The position numbers and the translations under genes are program-made. A DNA stretch of 64,000 bases from JAJAZB01 sp964244295 (GTDB taxonomy: Bacteria; Bacteroidota; Bacteroidia; Cytophagales; Spirosomataceae), in NCBI GenBank assembly GCA_964244295.1, contig CAXTIG010000034.1, positions 17,628 through 81,627 on the forward strand, given 5' to 3'. Positions 8,234 to 17,177 of this stretch are shown here, piece by piece. Under the pieces are notes generated by a model. It made no database searches. It was given only the letters and a program-made list of their open reading frames with translations, and was not told the origin of the DNA. Positions within the stretch are counted from its first letter, which is position 1, and each line of letters opens with the position of its first letter.

Positions 8234-8713
8234 TTACCCGCGAACCAGGCCGGTTTCCCGCAAAAAATGGTTCGTTAAAACCACCTTGTCAGGGTTTAGC
8301 ACGACCTGCCTGAGTACTTCGCATACCAACAGCGTGTGATCGCCGGATTCCACTGAATTCAGCACCCGACAGGAGGCGTAACCCAGGGCTTCGGTCAGAA
8401 ACGGCACGCCTCGTTCGTCGAGGGCGAAGGGCAAATTTTTAAATTTATCCACGTTCCGCCCGCTCTGCCGACCTAGTTTCTGAATGAGCCGGGTCTGGTC
8501 CTGCGCCAGCAGATTGACATTGAGCAGGCCGCTTTCGCGGACGATTTCGAGGGTAAAATCCACGTTATAAAGCGCGACCGTGAGGCATTTCCCACCCATC
8601 GCCGATTGCATCACCCAAGTGGCGATGTTGACGGCTTTGCGTCCGTCGGACGTGGCGCTGGTGATGCTGTGAACATCATAATTCTTGTACTTGAACAGGG
8701 ATTTGCCGGGCAT
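8234..8713 (-). CDS. Flavin reductase family protein (FMN-binding split barrel)
   Basis: The protein has 159 residues from the ATG at 8713; an in-frame start 21 bases further upstream is less likely because the split-barrel core begins at YDVHSITSA. The pattern DGRKAVNIATWVMQSAMGG and FTLEIVRESGLLNVNLLAQDQ, then RNVDKF and GYASCRVLNSVESGDHTLLVCEV, follows flavin reductase-like domains, which bind FMN and reduce it with NAD(P)H or act as small flavoenzymes. It is divergent from ispH with a 156-base gap. The physiological partner is unknown. Confidence 0.75.
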   Translation of the reverse strand: MPGKSLFKYKNYDVHSITSATSDGRKAVNIATWVMQSAMGGKCLTVALYNVDFTLEIVRESGLLNVNLLAQDQTRLIQKLGRQSGRNVDKFKNLPFALDERGVPFLTEALGYASCRVLNSVESGDHTLLVCEVLRQVVLNPDKVVLTNHFLRETGLVRG

Positions 8714-8828
8714 AGAAAGGGATTTAAAAAACAAAGGCTGTCATCCTGGAGGGAAAATGAATTGCAACGCCGTGAGGGGTAGGACATTTACCCTTCAGCC
8801 GGAATTAGTTCACACCCCCCGGCGTTCG

Positions 8829-8836
8829 TACTTTTG
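8829..8836 (+). promoter_or_regulatory. -7 box of ispH promoter (TACTTTTG)
   Basis: TACTTTTG matches TAnnTTTG. A weak TTAG -33-like element at 8805-8808 lies 20 bases upstream. Transcription would begin about 25-30 bases before the ATG at 8870. Confidence 0.5.
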
Positions 8837-8869
8837 CAAACCACCGCACCCGGTCAGTTGTTAACCGCA

Positions 8870-10156
8870 ATGAATACCTTACTCGACGAACCGCAGCCGA
8901 AGTTGCTGCGCATGAAAAAAATGAAGTCGTTCCAAATCCCGGACCTGTACAAAAGCCCCGTCATCGGGGGCATCAAGGAGTTTCGTCGCCGCCAGGACAA
9001 ACTCAAGAAAGATTTTACCCCAACCCGACTCGACTTCGGCCCGGTGCAGTTTCTCATCGCCCGGCACTTCGGTTTCTGCTACGGCGTGGAGAATGCCATC
9101 GAGATTGCCTACAAAACCATCGCCGAAAACCCCGGTAAGAATATTTACCTCCTCAGCGAGATGATTCATAACCCCGACGTGAACCGGGATTTGCAGAACC
9201 GGGGGGTGCGGTTTATCCTGGAAACCTCTGGGGAGCAAATCATCCCCTGGGATCGCCTCAGCCCCGACGACATCGTGATTGTACCCGCCTTCGGCACCAC
9301 CGTCGAGATTCAGCAGAAACTGGCCGAATTGGGCATCAATGCCTACCAATACGACACCACCTGCCCCTTCGTCGAGAAAGTCTGGAACCGAGCCAGCGCC
9401 ATTGGCAAGAAAGATTATACGATTGTAGTGCACGGAAAACCGACCCACGAAGAAACCCGCGCCACCTTTTCGCACAGCAAAGAAAATGCCCCGACCGTGG
9501 TGGTGCGCGACATGGCCGAAGCCCAAAAACTGGCCCGGTACATCACCGGCGAAAGCTCCGCCGGGCAGTTTTACCAGGAATTTAAGGGTCAGTTTTCCGA
9601 AAATTTTAACGTCGAAAAAGATCTCCGCCGCATCGGCGTGGTCAACCAAACCACCATGCTGGCCTCGGACACGCAGGCCATCGCCGATTTTTTGAAGGAT
9701 GTGATGGTCTCGACATTCGGTATCGGAGGCCGGGACGTGACCGCCCACTTCGCCGACACCCGCGACACGCTCTGCTACGCCACCAACGACAACCAGAGCG
9801 CCACCTACGGTTTGCTCGAAGCCGAGGCCGACCTGGCCATCGTGGCCGGAGGCTACAATTCCTCGAACACCTCGCACCTGGTCGAACTCTGCGAGCACAA
9901 ACTCCCGACGTACTTCATCGAATCGGCGGCCAAGATTCTTTCTCAAAACCTCATCCAGCACTACAACTTACACGAACGCCAGGAAGTGACGACGGTGAAT
10001 TTTTTACCCCCCAAACGCCCGCTCACCATTCTCCTCACCTGCGGAGCCTCCTGCCCCGACGCGGTGGTGGAGGCCATCCTGCACCGCCTGCTCCAATTTT
10101 TTCCGGCGGCGAAGGGAGTGGAGGAAGTGTTGCAAGAAGTAGGGGTGGTGGGATGA
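8870..10156 (+). CDS. ispH: 4-hydroxy-3-methylbut-2-enyl diphosphate reductase, long form
   Basis: The protein has 428 residues from the ATG at 8870. It reduces HMBPP to IPP and DMAPP, the last step of the non-mevalonate isoprenoid pathway, using a 4Fe-4S cluster. The three cluster cysteines are visible in ARHFGFCYGVENAI, YDTTCPFVEKVW and LTCGASCPDAVVEA. VHGKPTHEETRA and the VAGGYNSSNTSHL substrate-binding loop are also present. It is about 100 residues longer than the E. coli type, with an N-terminal extension and an insert around YITGESSAGQFYQEFKGQF; this form is found in Bacteroidota, cyanobacteria and plants. Confidence 0.95.
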   Translation: MNTLLDEPQPKLLRMKKMKSFQIPDLYKSPVIGGIKEFRRRQDKLKKDFTPTRLDFGPVQFLIARHFGFCYGVENAIEIAYKTIAENPGKNIYLLSEMIHNPDVNRDLQNRGVRFILETSGEQIIPWDRLSPDDIVIVPAFGTTVEIQQKLAELGINAYQYDTTCPFVEKVWNRASAIGKKDYTIVVHGKPTHEETRATFSHSKENAPTVVVRDMAEAQKLARYITGESSAGQFYQEFKGQFSENFNVEKDLRRIGVVNQTTMLASDTQAIADFLKDVMVSTFGIGGRDVTAHFADTRDTLCYATNDNQSATYGLLEAEADLAIVAGGYNSSNTSHLVELCEHKLPTYFIESAAKILSQNLIQHYNLHERQEVTTVNFLPPKRPLTILLTCGASCPDAVVEAILHRLLQFFPAAKGVEEVLQEVGVVG

Positions 10157-10167
10157 AACATTACCTA

Positions 10168-10297
10168 ACGCTGTCATCCTGAGCGTAGCGAAGGACCTCG
10201 TTGGGCTTCCGAAAAATTGGTTGGTAGCCAAACGGTGGCCAATATCCAACTACTCGCAGAGCCGACGAGGTCCTTCGCTGCGCTCAGGATGACAGCG
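10168..10297. repeat. 33-bp-arm inverted repeat running into the CHAT gene
   Basis: Arms 10168-10200 and 10265-10297 are complementary (words CTGTCATCCTGAGCG and CGAAGGACCTCG) around a 64-base loop. The right arm contains the stop codon of the CHAT gene and encodes its last residues, Thr-Leu-Ser-Ser. The related word GTCATCC also builds the repeat at 56626-56734. Confidence 0.85.
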
Positions 10298-13034
10298 TGG
10301 GGCGGGGGGTTCTCTTCCGCCAGCTCCAAAGTCCCAACCCCAGCAAAACCACGCCCGCCCCCACCCAAACCCAAGGCGAAGCTCCCCTTTCCAGCGGCGC
10401 GGCGCTGCCGATGAGCACCATGCCCGTCCAGAACGGCGGCAACGCCCGACTGCCCGGTGCGGCGACGAGGTAAGCCAACTTGGCCTGCTGCAACGCTTCG
10501 TCGGCGGGCAGTCCTTCCCCGATTTTCTCGAAAAATAGTTCGGTCAGGCGGTACGTGGCCACGTTGTCCACGCGCCAGAGCGTGGTGACGGTGCTGGGTA
10601 CGCCCGCCAGGGCCAGGCTGCGGGCCAGGCTGAATACGCCCTCGCCCTTGGTCGTCTGACCGACGCCCGTTTGGCAGGCCGAGAGCACGACCAGTTGCGT
10701 AGGCAACAGCCCAAGCCCGCTCAATTCCGAAGCCCGCAAACTCGAATCGGCGAAGAAAATTTCCGGCTCCCGCCCGCTGCTGTCGGCCTGGGCGTGGGCG
10801 TAGAGTTGGGCCACGCGGTGGCGGGGTAGTTCGCGCAAAAACGCCCGCTTCGTGGCCGCCGACCCGCTGAACAGCGTGGGCGAAAAAAAGCCGTCGCCCA
10901 GCGTGTTGAGTGAGGCATCCGAGCCGCCGAGCGTGGGCTGCCCGCTGGCGAAGGCCACGGGAGCCAGGCCCAGAAACGAGCCGGAAACCAGTGCTTTCCG
11001 CGAAGCTTGTTTGATCAGAAACTGTGCGGAGTAGGTGTAACTGAAGGCGTAATCGCCGAGGAGCCAGTCGGGGCGGGTGGGGGAGCGACTGAGGAGGTCG
11101 AGCGGGAGAATGGCCCCGTCGGGCGAGATGATGACCCGGCCTTTGGGCACGCCGAGCGGGGCGAAAAGTTCCTGGAAAAGTTGATGAGATTTCGCCAAAA
11201 ACGCCCCGAATTGCTGGTTGAGCGCGGCGGCATCGGCGCTCAACGTGAGGAGTTGCCGGGTGGTTTGGGCGTAATTCTTCACCCGAAGCCGCGTCAGTTT
11301 GGCGGTGGTTGCCGTCACGATCAGGGCGTACACGGCGCTATCGCCGACGAAGTATTCGAGCAGGGTCTGGCCTTCGGTCAGCAGGCCTTCCCGCACCGTT
11401 TGGAGGCACACGGCGCTGGTGTCGTAGCGGTAGCGGAAGTAAGCCGGGTTGCGGGTTTCAAGGCTACGGACGAAGGTGGTCTGGGCTTCTTCCTCGCTGA
11501 GTAGCGCCTGTCGGAGGCCGTCGCCCGTTTTGTCGCCGGGTTTGGCTTCGCCTACTTTTTGGCGGAGTTCGCCGACGGTTTTCTGCAAATCAGCCTCCCG
11601 TTTCTGGTCGGTGGGGGCGAGGAGTTGGCTGGCCCCGAGTTCGTTGAGGCGGTCGGAAAGCAGGGCGGCGCGGCTTTTCTCGAAAAAATAAAACGCGTCT
11701 TCGGGCCGGTTCAGCCGATGGCAGGTTTCGATGGCGTTCTCGTAAAGCCGGTGGGTTTTTTCGCGCCAGAACCGCTTCGATTCCTCGCCGGTGTGCTCCC
11801 AGCGCATGAAGTCGATCATTTGGTCGGCGGTGCGGTAGGTGGCAAGGGCGTTTTGGAGGTAGGCGCGGTTGCCGGAATGTTTTGCCCAGTCGAGCCAGGT
11901 GTCGGCTTTATCCTGGATTAAAATGAGAACCGATTCTTTCTGCATAGCCCGCCGGATGGTTTTAGCGTCAGGGAGCTGTACCACAGAAGTATCAGTGAAC
12001 CCAATGGGCATGGTTGTCAAGGCTCGTTGATACTGGTGAATTGCCCGCGCAAACTGATTTTTTTTCCAGTAAACTGCCCCCAAATTATTCAAGGCAACGG
12101 CTTTGCCATCGAGGTCAGGGTTGTGTTCGGCTCCGTACTCGAAGTAGGGTGCCGCCTGATCGAACTGCCCACGCCGGTAATAGTACATACCAACGGACAC
12201 GGCGAAATCAGGAGCAGAAGGATGCCGGATGGCGCGGGCTACGTCGAATGCCCGTTGCTGGTAGCGAAGGGCTTCTTCGGGACGCTGCTGAGCTTGGGAA
12301 ATGATACCCAACAACCGATAACCCGTAGCAACGGCTCCCTGAAAAGATTTTTCATGTCGAATCAGGGCTACCGCCCGCTCGGCGGTAAGCCGGGCGGCTT
12401 CGTACCGCCGGAGATCCTTGAGAGCACGGGCCTTTTCTAGTAAAATCTTGGAAACCAGAAAGTTATTGTGCAGCGCCAGCGCGAGAATTTCACCTTGCTC
12501 GGCATCGGCAATGGTTCGTTGGTAATCCCCGGCGGCATAATGCAGGAATGCCAGGTACTGGTAGGCACCGGCTACCCACACGGTTGCTGAAGGTACCCGC
12601 TGGCCTTTTTGTATTGCCAGATTCAGCGCGGATAAGGCTTTTGCGGATTGATTTTGAATCGTGTACACAACGCCCAGCCGGTAGAGCGCCTTGACGGGCT
12701 GGTCAACACGTATGCCTATGCGCGACGGCTGGGTCAGGACTACGGCCCTCTGTACGATTTGGGCTGCCGCCGGGAGGTTATTGCGGGAAACCTGAGCCAG
12801 GCCGATCTGCAAAAGTCCGTTGACGTAGGTGGAATCCGGCGCGTAGCCACAACGTTCCCATTGGCCTTGCCAAACCTGTAAAGCCCGGTATTGGTCGCTC
12901 ACGTTGGTTTGCGCCGAAATGGTTTGCAACGACTTGTAAAGTTGCCTGGGGGTAGGGCACTGGGCCAGCGTTTGATCCATCAAACTACCGCTGAGCAACA
13001 GGGCCACGAAGCGTTTGTGTAAGTAGGTTCCCAT
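10284..13034 (-). CDS. TPR-CHAT caspase-like protease with signal peptide and C-terminal membrane anchor
   Basis: This 916-residue protein starts at the ATG at 13034. A signal peptide (residues 1-25, ending QTLAQ) leads into many tetratricopeptide repeats (roughly 40-430), such as LNNLGAVYWKKNQFARAIHQYQ. A linker and a C-terminal CHAT domain (about 590-880) follow. The catalytic dyad is intact: His747 in QLYAHAQAD and Cys787 in VVLSACQTGVG, 40 residues apart as usual. A membrane helix (about 888-905, WVWVGAGVVLLGLGLWSW) followed by RKR anchors it, placing the TPR-CHAT part outside the cytoplasm. It is the last gene of an operon with sigma factor, anti-sigma and subtilase. TPR-CHAT proteases are caspase relatives used in immunity and regulated proteolysis; the role here is unknown. 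Confidence 0.88.
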   Translation of the reverse strand: MGTYLHKRFVALLLSGSLMDQTLAQCPTPRQLYKSLQTISAQTNVSDQYRALQVWQGQWERCGYAPDSTYVNGLLQIGLAQVSRNNLPAAAQIVQRAVVLTQPSRIGIRVDQPVKALYRLGVVYTIQNQSAKALSALNLAIQKGQRVPSATVWVAGAYQYLAFLHYAAGDYQRTIADAEQGEILALALHNNFLVSKILLEKARALKDLRRYEAARLTAERAVALIRHEKSFQGAVATGYRLLGIISQAQQRPEEALRYQQRAFDVARAIRHPSAPDFAVSVGMYYYRRGQFDQAAPYFEYGAEHNPDLDGKAVALNNLGAVYWKKNQFARAIHQYQRALTTMPIGFTDTSVVQLPDAKTIRRAMQKESVLILIQDKADTWLDWAKHSGNRAYLQNALATYRTADQMIDFMRWEHTGEESKRFWREKTHRLYENAIETCHRLNRPEDAFYFFEKSRAALLSDRLNELGASQLLAPTDQKREADLQKTVGELRQKVGEAKPGDKTGDGLRQALLSEEEAQTTFVRSLETRNPAYFRYRYDTSAVCLQTVREGLLTEGQTLLEYFVGDSAVYALIVTATTAKLTRLRVKNYAQTTRQLLTLSADAAALNQQFGAFLAKSHQLFQELFAPLGVPKGRVIISPDGAILPLDLLSRSPTRPDWLLGDYAFSYTYSAQFLIKQASRKALVSGSFLGLAPVAFASGQPTLGGSDASLNTLGDGFFSPTLFSGSAATKRAFLRELPRHRVAQLYAHAQADSSGREPEIFFADSSLRASELSGLGLLPTQLVVLSACQTGVGQTTKGEGVFSLARSLALAGVPSTVTTLWRVDNVATYRLTELFFEKIGEGLPADEALQQAKLAYLVAAPGSRALPPFWTGMVLIGSAAPLERGASPWVWVGAGVVLLGLGLWSWRKRTPRPTLSS

Positions 13035-13103
13035 CGAGCGAAACAGTTTGTCAGGCCTCCTCCATTCTCGCAAAAGAGTACACCCATTCTGATACCGTTT
13101 CGT

Positions 13104-14876
13104 TTAGGAAGCAACGATGTAACGACCTTCCTCGACCAGATTTTCTGCCTGTAAACGCTCTTGGGTGTGGCTGATGGCGTTAAGAATTTCCTCACGTCGG
13201 CTGAGAAAATTGCTATCGGAAATACCCGCTAACGAAATACTGTTCTGTTGAAGGTACTCGGCTACTTGCGCCGCCACGAAGGGGGCCGCAAACGAACTAC
13301 CCCAGATTCCGCCCCCTCCCCAGAACGGGCTGGGCATGGCTCCCAACAGCCCAGCTACGCCGATATTAACGAATTGGTCGGAGTAGTTGGCCTCTACGTC
13401 CAGGCCATCGGTAACTAATTCAAAGTGGGAATACGAGGATCCGAGCGCATTCAAAAGAGCATCCTGAAGGTGATTCGGCTTCTTATCAAATGTCCCTGCT
13501 GGTTGTCTTTGTAGCTTGGAGGTGCGATCCTTTGGTCGGAGTAAATAGTGTTCCATCACACTCGTCACCGTGATGACGTTCGGCAAGTCTTGGCTGTAAC
13601 AGGCTGGGTACAACGGTCGGAGAGATAAGTTGGGATCTTCCGTTTGATTACGATTGCCCGCCGCTGCCACCACAAAAATGCCAGCCCGCTTCAATTCCTC
13701 AATTTTCTGACGCAACAGCGGTTCATCCCGATGGGTTATCCAACTGGCGTTGACCACTTGAATCTGGTCTTTTTCGTGCCTTTTCAGAATATAATTGAAG
13801 GCACTCAGTACGTCGAACAGCGTCCCAAATCCCCGGTTATCGAACGATTTTACGGGAAGAATGGATACGCTGGCCTGTTGCTGAATAATAGCCGCGATCA
13901 CGGTGCCGTGCCGACCGACGTGGTCGTCGTAGGGGCTATTTCGCACGTCTTTGCCTGTGAACAGTTGGCTGTTGTAGGGCGGAAATGGCCTAAGCCGGGC
14001 ATTCATGGCGTCGATGAAAGGCTGTTGTTGGTAGGAAGCCAACGTACAGCAGCCAAAATAGCTATCGCTCATGCTTTTCCCGCATTCAGGTGAAGGGGAA
14101 GTTTGGTAAGCAAGGTTAAACACCTTTGGAGAATACTGAGCGTCGCGGTACCGATAGTCGCCGTCCCAGGGAACCGGGTTGGGTGATTGTCCCAGATTTT
14201 TAAGATTAAACTTCAATCCCGTATCGATGACAGCCACCGTGGGGATACCCTCAGGACGAGGAACATTATAAGTAGTGTTGTCAGCCTGAATAACAGGTTT
14301 GAAATCATTGAGGAAGCGTACCGGCGTTGAACCTGCCGTAATTGGCGGAGTAGGCGGGGTAGGCGGGTCGCGGGGACTGATTAACAGAAAATTATCCGTC
14401 TGTGCCACTGGCGGAACCGACGAACCGTCCTGGCTGATGAATTCAAGCGCCGGGAATGGGGACGGCGTGTATTTATTCAAGGGGCAGAGTATCGTGTAGG
14501 TTGGTCCGTTAAATTCTCCGTTTGGATTCGGGCATTCGTTTACCGTGATGGTCTTCCAATCGATGAATTTCTGTGACGATTGCTTCCTTTTCGTCTTGAC
14601 CCGTATCTTCTGATCCCCTTCTCTAAGTGCTTTCAATTGGTCCTGCGTGATAATGACCACCTTTTGTTTCAAGATGGGGCCAGTTGCTTTCTGCAAACTA
14701 GAATACTTGCTTATTTTATTGCTGCCGGGCCGGATGGAAATAGCGATTTCCTTGTCCTTTTCGTCAAAGCGTTTGTTTTTTGCATTGGAATCGATTTGCG
14801 CAACGATGGGTATTTCGCCCAAATCGTTCACCGTGAAGGTAAACTTTGCCGGGATTGCTTCTGGAGTGGCTTCCAT
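13104..14876 (-). CDS. S8 family (subtilisin-like) serine peptidase, no signal peptide
   Basis: The protein has 590 residues. The S8 triad is complete: Asp218 in VAVIDTGLKF, His323 in GRHGTVIAA and Ser528 in GSSFAAPFVAAQVAEY. The oxyanion Asn is in VVAAAGNRNQ. About 190 residues precede the catalytic domain: a beta-rich, lysine-rich N-terminal part, then a proline-rich linker (PPTPPTPPITAG). No signal peptide is visible, so the enzyme is probably cytoplasmic or exported in an unusual way. It sits between the anti-sigma/TPR gene (24-base gap) and the CHAT gene (69-base gap). Paired proteases in one operon suggest a proteolytic relay or mutual activation; that is inference. Confidence 0.88.
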   Translation of the reverse strand: MEATPEAIPAKFTFTVNDLGEIPIVAQIDSNAKNKRFDEKDKEIAISIRPGSNKISKYSSLQKATGPILKQKVVIITQDQLKALREGDQKIRVKTKRKQSSQKFIDWKTITVNECPNPNGEFNGPTYTILCPLNKYTPSPFPALEFISQDGSSVPPVAQTDNFLLISPRDPPTPPTPPITAGSTPVRFLNDFKPVIQADNTTYNVPRPEGIPTVAVIDTGLKFNLKNLGQSPNPVPWDGDYRYRDAQYSPKVFNLAYQTSPSPECGKSMSDSYFGCCTLASYQQQPFIDAMNARLRPFPPYNSQLFTGKDVRNSPYDDHVGRHGTVIAAIIQQQASVSILPVKSFDNRGFGTLFDVLSAFNYILKRHEKDQIQVVNASWITHRDEPLLRQKIEELKRAGIFVVAAAGNRNQTEDPNLSLRPLYPACYSQDLPNVITVTSVMEHYLLRPKDRTSKLQRQPAGTFDKKPNHLQDALLNALGSSYSHFELVTDGLDVEANYSDQFVNIGVAGLLGAMPSPFWGGGGIWGSSFAAPFVAAQVAEYLQQNSISLAGISDSNFLSRREEILNAISHTQERLQAENLVEEGRYIVAS

Positions 14877-14900
14877 AAATGGGGTTTGTTTAAGAGGGGC

Positions 14901-15626
14901 TTACCAGCTTTCGAGCATTCGGGCGGCCTCGTCTTTCCCTTCCAAGTTCTCCCGCACGACGATTCGGAGCAAGCGTTCGGCTTCTTTTCGATCCAACGGT
15001 CGTCCGCGTTTCAATCGGGTGAGGGCTTCGTGAAAGGTTCCGGGGTTGGTGTACAGGCCGGGTTGCCGGGCCAGGGACTGGAAGTACCCAATCGCTTGGT
15101 CGTATTTTCCGGCTCGCAGGGCAACAAGTCCCGCTAAATTTTTCGCCTCGGCTTTCGTTGAATCCCGCCGCAACACCTCGTCGAGCCGGGCCAGAGCCGC
15201 GTCGGCCTGGCCCTGATTGGCCAAACTCACGGCCCGTTGCAGCGAGTCAGCATTGCCGCTCATCAGCACGGGCAGGGTTGCAATATTTTCCAGGAAGTAC
15301 GCCTCGGCCAGCGTTTCGGGCGTGGCCGTGGGTTGGCGGAACACGCTCCACCAGCCCAGCAACAGCAGCAGCATGGCGGCCAGGCTCGCGGCGGCGGCGT
15401 ACAGCACCCGCACCTGCCGGGCGCGGAGGGCTTGTTGGCGCGACGGTGCCCACTCGGCGTGGCGCTTGGCCAGGGCGGCTTCCCGTGCCACCTGCTTGGC
15501 TTGCAGGTAAAAAGCCAGGCCCTCGGCCAGCGCCGGTTCCGCCTTCAGACGCGCCTCGAAGGCCGCCCGGTCGGGGAGCGAAAGTTGGCCGTTGAGGTAC
15601 GCGTCGATGGCTTCGAGGTCGGACAC
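14901..15626 (-). CDS. Single-pass membrane TPR protein, probable anti-sigma factor
   Basis: The protein has 241 residues. An N-terminal cytoplasmic part (1-70, beginning MSDLEAIDAYLNGQLS with DRAAFEARLKAEPALAEGL) looks like the helical sigma-binding region of Bacteroidota anti-sigma proteins, without zinc ligands. One membrane helix lies at about 74-96. A periplasmic TPR region follows (residues about 120-235), with ALARLDEVLRRDSTKAEAKNLAGL and YDQAIGYFQSLAR. It is directly downstream of an ECF sigma gene (77-base gap), the standard sigma/anti-sigma order. The external TPR could sense or bind the TPR-CHAT protein of the same operon. The anti-sigma role is inferred from topology and context. 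Confidence 0.75.
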   Translation of the reverse strand: MSDLEAIDAYLNGQLSLPDRAAFEARLKAEPALAEGLAFYLQAKQVAREAALAKRHAEWAPSRQQALRARQVRVLYAAAASLAAMLLLLLGWWSVFRQPTATPETLAEAYFLENIATLPVLMSGNADSLQRAVSLANQGQADAALARLDEVLRRDSTKAEAKNLAGLVALRAGKYDQAIGYFQSLARQPGLYTNPGTFHEALTRLKRGRPLDRKEAERLLRIVVRENLEGKDEAARMLESW

Positions 15627-15703
15627 TTTTTTTAAATTTGAGTTGTGAAAAGTGAGTTGTGAATTGCTGCTTTTTTATTCTCTATTCCGCGCGGCGGACC
15701 GTT

Positions 15704-16309
15704 CTATTTTCCATTCCGTTCCCGGTACTTCTCCCGCAGGCGCTCCAGGCAACGGAGGCGGGATACTTTGGTGACGTTGGCGTTGGCGTAGCCCAGGCCG
15801 GGGGCCAGTTCTTCGTCGCTGTAGCCTTCCCCCCAACCCAGCAGCAGAGCTTGGCATTTTTCGCCCAATTCCGATAGCAAGCGGTGCAGGCGCTCGGTGT
15901 CTTGCTGGCTCACGAGCAGTTGCAGGGCCGTGCGGGTACCGTCGGGCAGCGCCACGGCCAGGTCGTCGAGGGGACTGGCCCGGTGGACGCTTGCCCGGTT
16001 AGTCGCGTTTTTTCGGATGAGGTCAATGCACTTGTTGGTAAAAATTTGGTAGAGAAAGGTTTTCAACTCCGAACGGCCTTCGAAGTGCCCACTGGCTACC
16101 TGACCGATGGCGCTCAACATGGCATCGGAATACGCCATGGAGGCCTCTTCCTCGCTGAGTTGGTGCTTGCGGGTGGCGTCGCGAATGAAGTACACGTATT
16201 TTTCGTAGAGGCGGTTTTCGTAGAGGCGGCGGCCCGTTCCTCCGGCCTGAATGCCCGCGAGGAGGTCGGCATCGGAGGTGCCTAAAGTGCCTGATCGAAA
16301 AAGGGCCAT
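15704..16309 (-). CDS. ECF-type RNA polymerase sigma factor
   Basis: The protein has 201 residues from the ATG at 16309; an upstream in-frame extension to 16438 is proline-rich and unlike the family. Region 2 is visible as YEKYVYFIRDATRKHQLSEE through FLYQIFTNKCIDLIRKNA (about 40-105). Region 4 is LLSELGEKCQALLLGWGEGYSDEELAPGLGYANANVTKVSRLRCLERL (about 145-190), with the helix-turn-helix near its end. It heads the four-gene operon ending with the CHAT protease, and probably controls it and other targets. A plausible promoter lies upstream near 16363. Confidence 0.88.
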   Translation of the reverse strand: MALFRSGTLGTSDADLLAGIQAGGTGRRLYENRLYEKYVYFIRDATRKHQLSEEEASMAYSDAMLSAIGQVASGHFEGRSELKTFLYQIFTNKCIDLIRKNATNRASVHRASPLDDLAVALPDGTRTALQLLVSQQDTERLHRLLSELGEKCQALLLGWGEGYSDEELAPGLGYANANVTKVSRLRCLERLREKYRERNGK

Positions 16310-16362
16310 GCGCGGGTTTCGGGGCTGGGGCAGGTAAACGGGCGGCAGGACGGCGGGTCGGT

Positions 16363-16393
16363 CAAGGTTAGGCGTTTTGACCCGAAAAACCAA
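16363..16393 (-). promoter_or_regulatory. Promoter candidate of the sigma-CHAT operon
   Basis: On the minus strand TTG (16391-16393) is followed after 20 bases by TAACCTTG (16363-16370), one mismatch from TAnnTTTG. The predicted start is about 45 bases before the sigma gene. Moderate match only. Confidence 0.35.
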
Positions 16394-16528
16394 GCTGATA
16401 CCCGTATTTCCCCGCAATCGACGCGGGTTTCTACGCATTCTCAGCGGATTTTCTTGGGGCGTGTTACCGGCACTATCGGTTTTGGCGACTGACCGGGCAG
16501 AATCAATTCAGGTCTTTCTTCCCTTGCC

Positions 16529-17083
16529 ATGAAAACACGTCTTCAATTTCTGCTGGGGGCCGTTCTAGTGTTGAACGCCCCCCCCATCCCGGCTCAGCAA
16601 CGGGCCGACTACGCGGGCATCTGGCTCAACACGGCCAGCTACACGCAGGTGGTGAGCCGACTCGATGTCAGCAGCATCGATTCCCAGAAGTTCGGCCTGG
16701 TTGCCTGGGAAGGGCTACCCGCCAACGCCGCCCGCCGTTCGATGGGCCGCATGGCGTACCAAGCGGCCCCCAACGGCACGGTGTCGCGGCTGGTGGTTCG
16801 CCTCCGCACCGCCGACGTAACCGAGCTTTACTACCTCGACCTCCAGCCAGGCGGTACGCTCTGGGTGATGCGCCACGTGTCGCAGGCAGGCGCGGTGACG
16901 CACTGCGATACGATGTACTTCGCCCGGTGGCTTCATCCCGGACTAGTGGGCAGGCGCAGCCAGCGACCCGCCGCCGAACGCCCGCCCGCGCCGCCAGAAG
17001 TAACCTTGCGGTTTACCGAGGTCAGTGCTCCCAAGGCGGAGCCAATCCCGGTGCTGATGGCCCACACGCCCAGGCACAAGTAA
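16529..17083 (+). CDS. Secreted protein of unknown function
   Basis: The 184-residue protein has a signal peptide (MKTRLQFLLGAVLVLNAPPI ending at AQQ). A beta-rich domain with YAGIWLNTASYTQVVSRLD, TVSRLVVRLRTADVTELYYLDLQPGGTLWVM and CDTMYFARW follows. The C-terminal 45 residues are rich in Arg, Pro and Ala. No family is recognised; the beta pattern loosely resembles lipocalin-like domains. It is divergent from the sigma-CHAT operon and starts a run of small exported proteins, so regulation by that sigma factor is possible but not shown. Confidence 0.7.
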   Translation: MKTRLQFLLGAVLVLNAPPIPAQQRADYAGIWLNTASYTQVVSRLDVSSIDSQKFGLVAWEGLPANAARRSMGRMAYQAAPNGTVSRLVVRLRTADVTELYYLDLQPGGTLWVMRHVSQAGAVTHCDTMYFARWLHPGLVGRRSQRPAAERPPAPPEVTLRFTEVSAPKAEPIPVLMAHTPRHK

Positions 17084-17177
17084 TTTTTTTGCAACCCTGT
17101 TTCCACCAGTCGGTCATTCGGCGACTACGTTTTTAAAATCCCTTTCTCTTTTTTTCAATTTCAAACCACTCAATTCC

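Noticed and set aside
8879..9961. Minus-strand frame of 360 codons opposite ispH
   Set aside because: The plus strand carries all IspH cysteine motifs; the reverse frame has no family features.
10284..16309. Sigma-CHAT operon interpreted as a known type III-E CRISPR craspase system
   Set aside because: There is no CRISPR array, no Cas7-11-type effector and no direct repeats. The CHAT protein has a signal peptide and a membrane anchor, unlike craspase.
17084..17177. Searched for tRNA or ncRNA genes in the AT-rich gap, and throughout the window
   Set aside because: No cloverleaf, CCA end or known RNA core was seen here or elsewhere.
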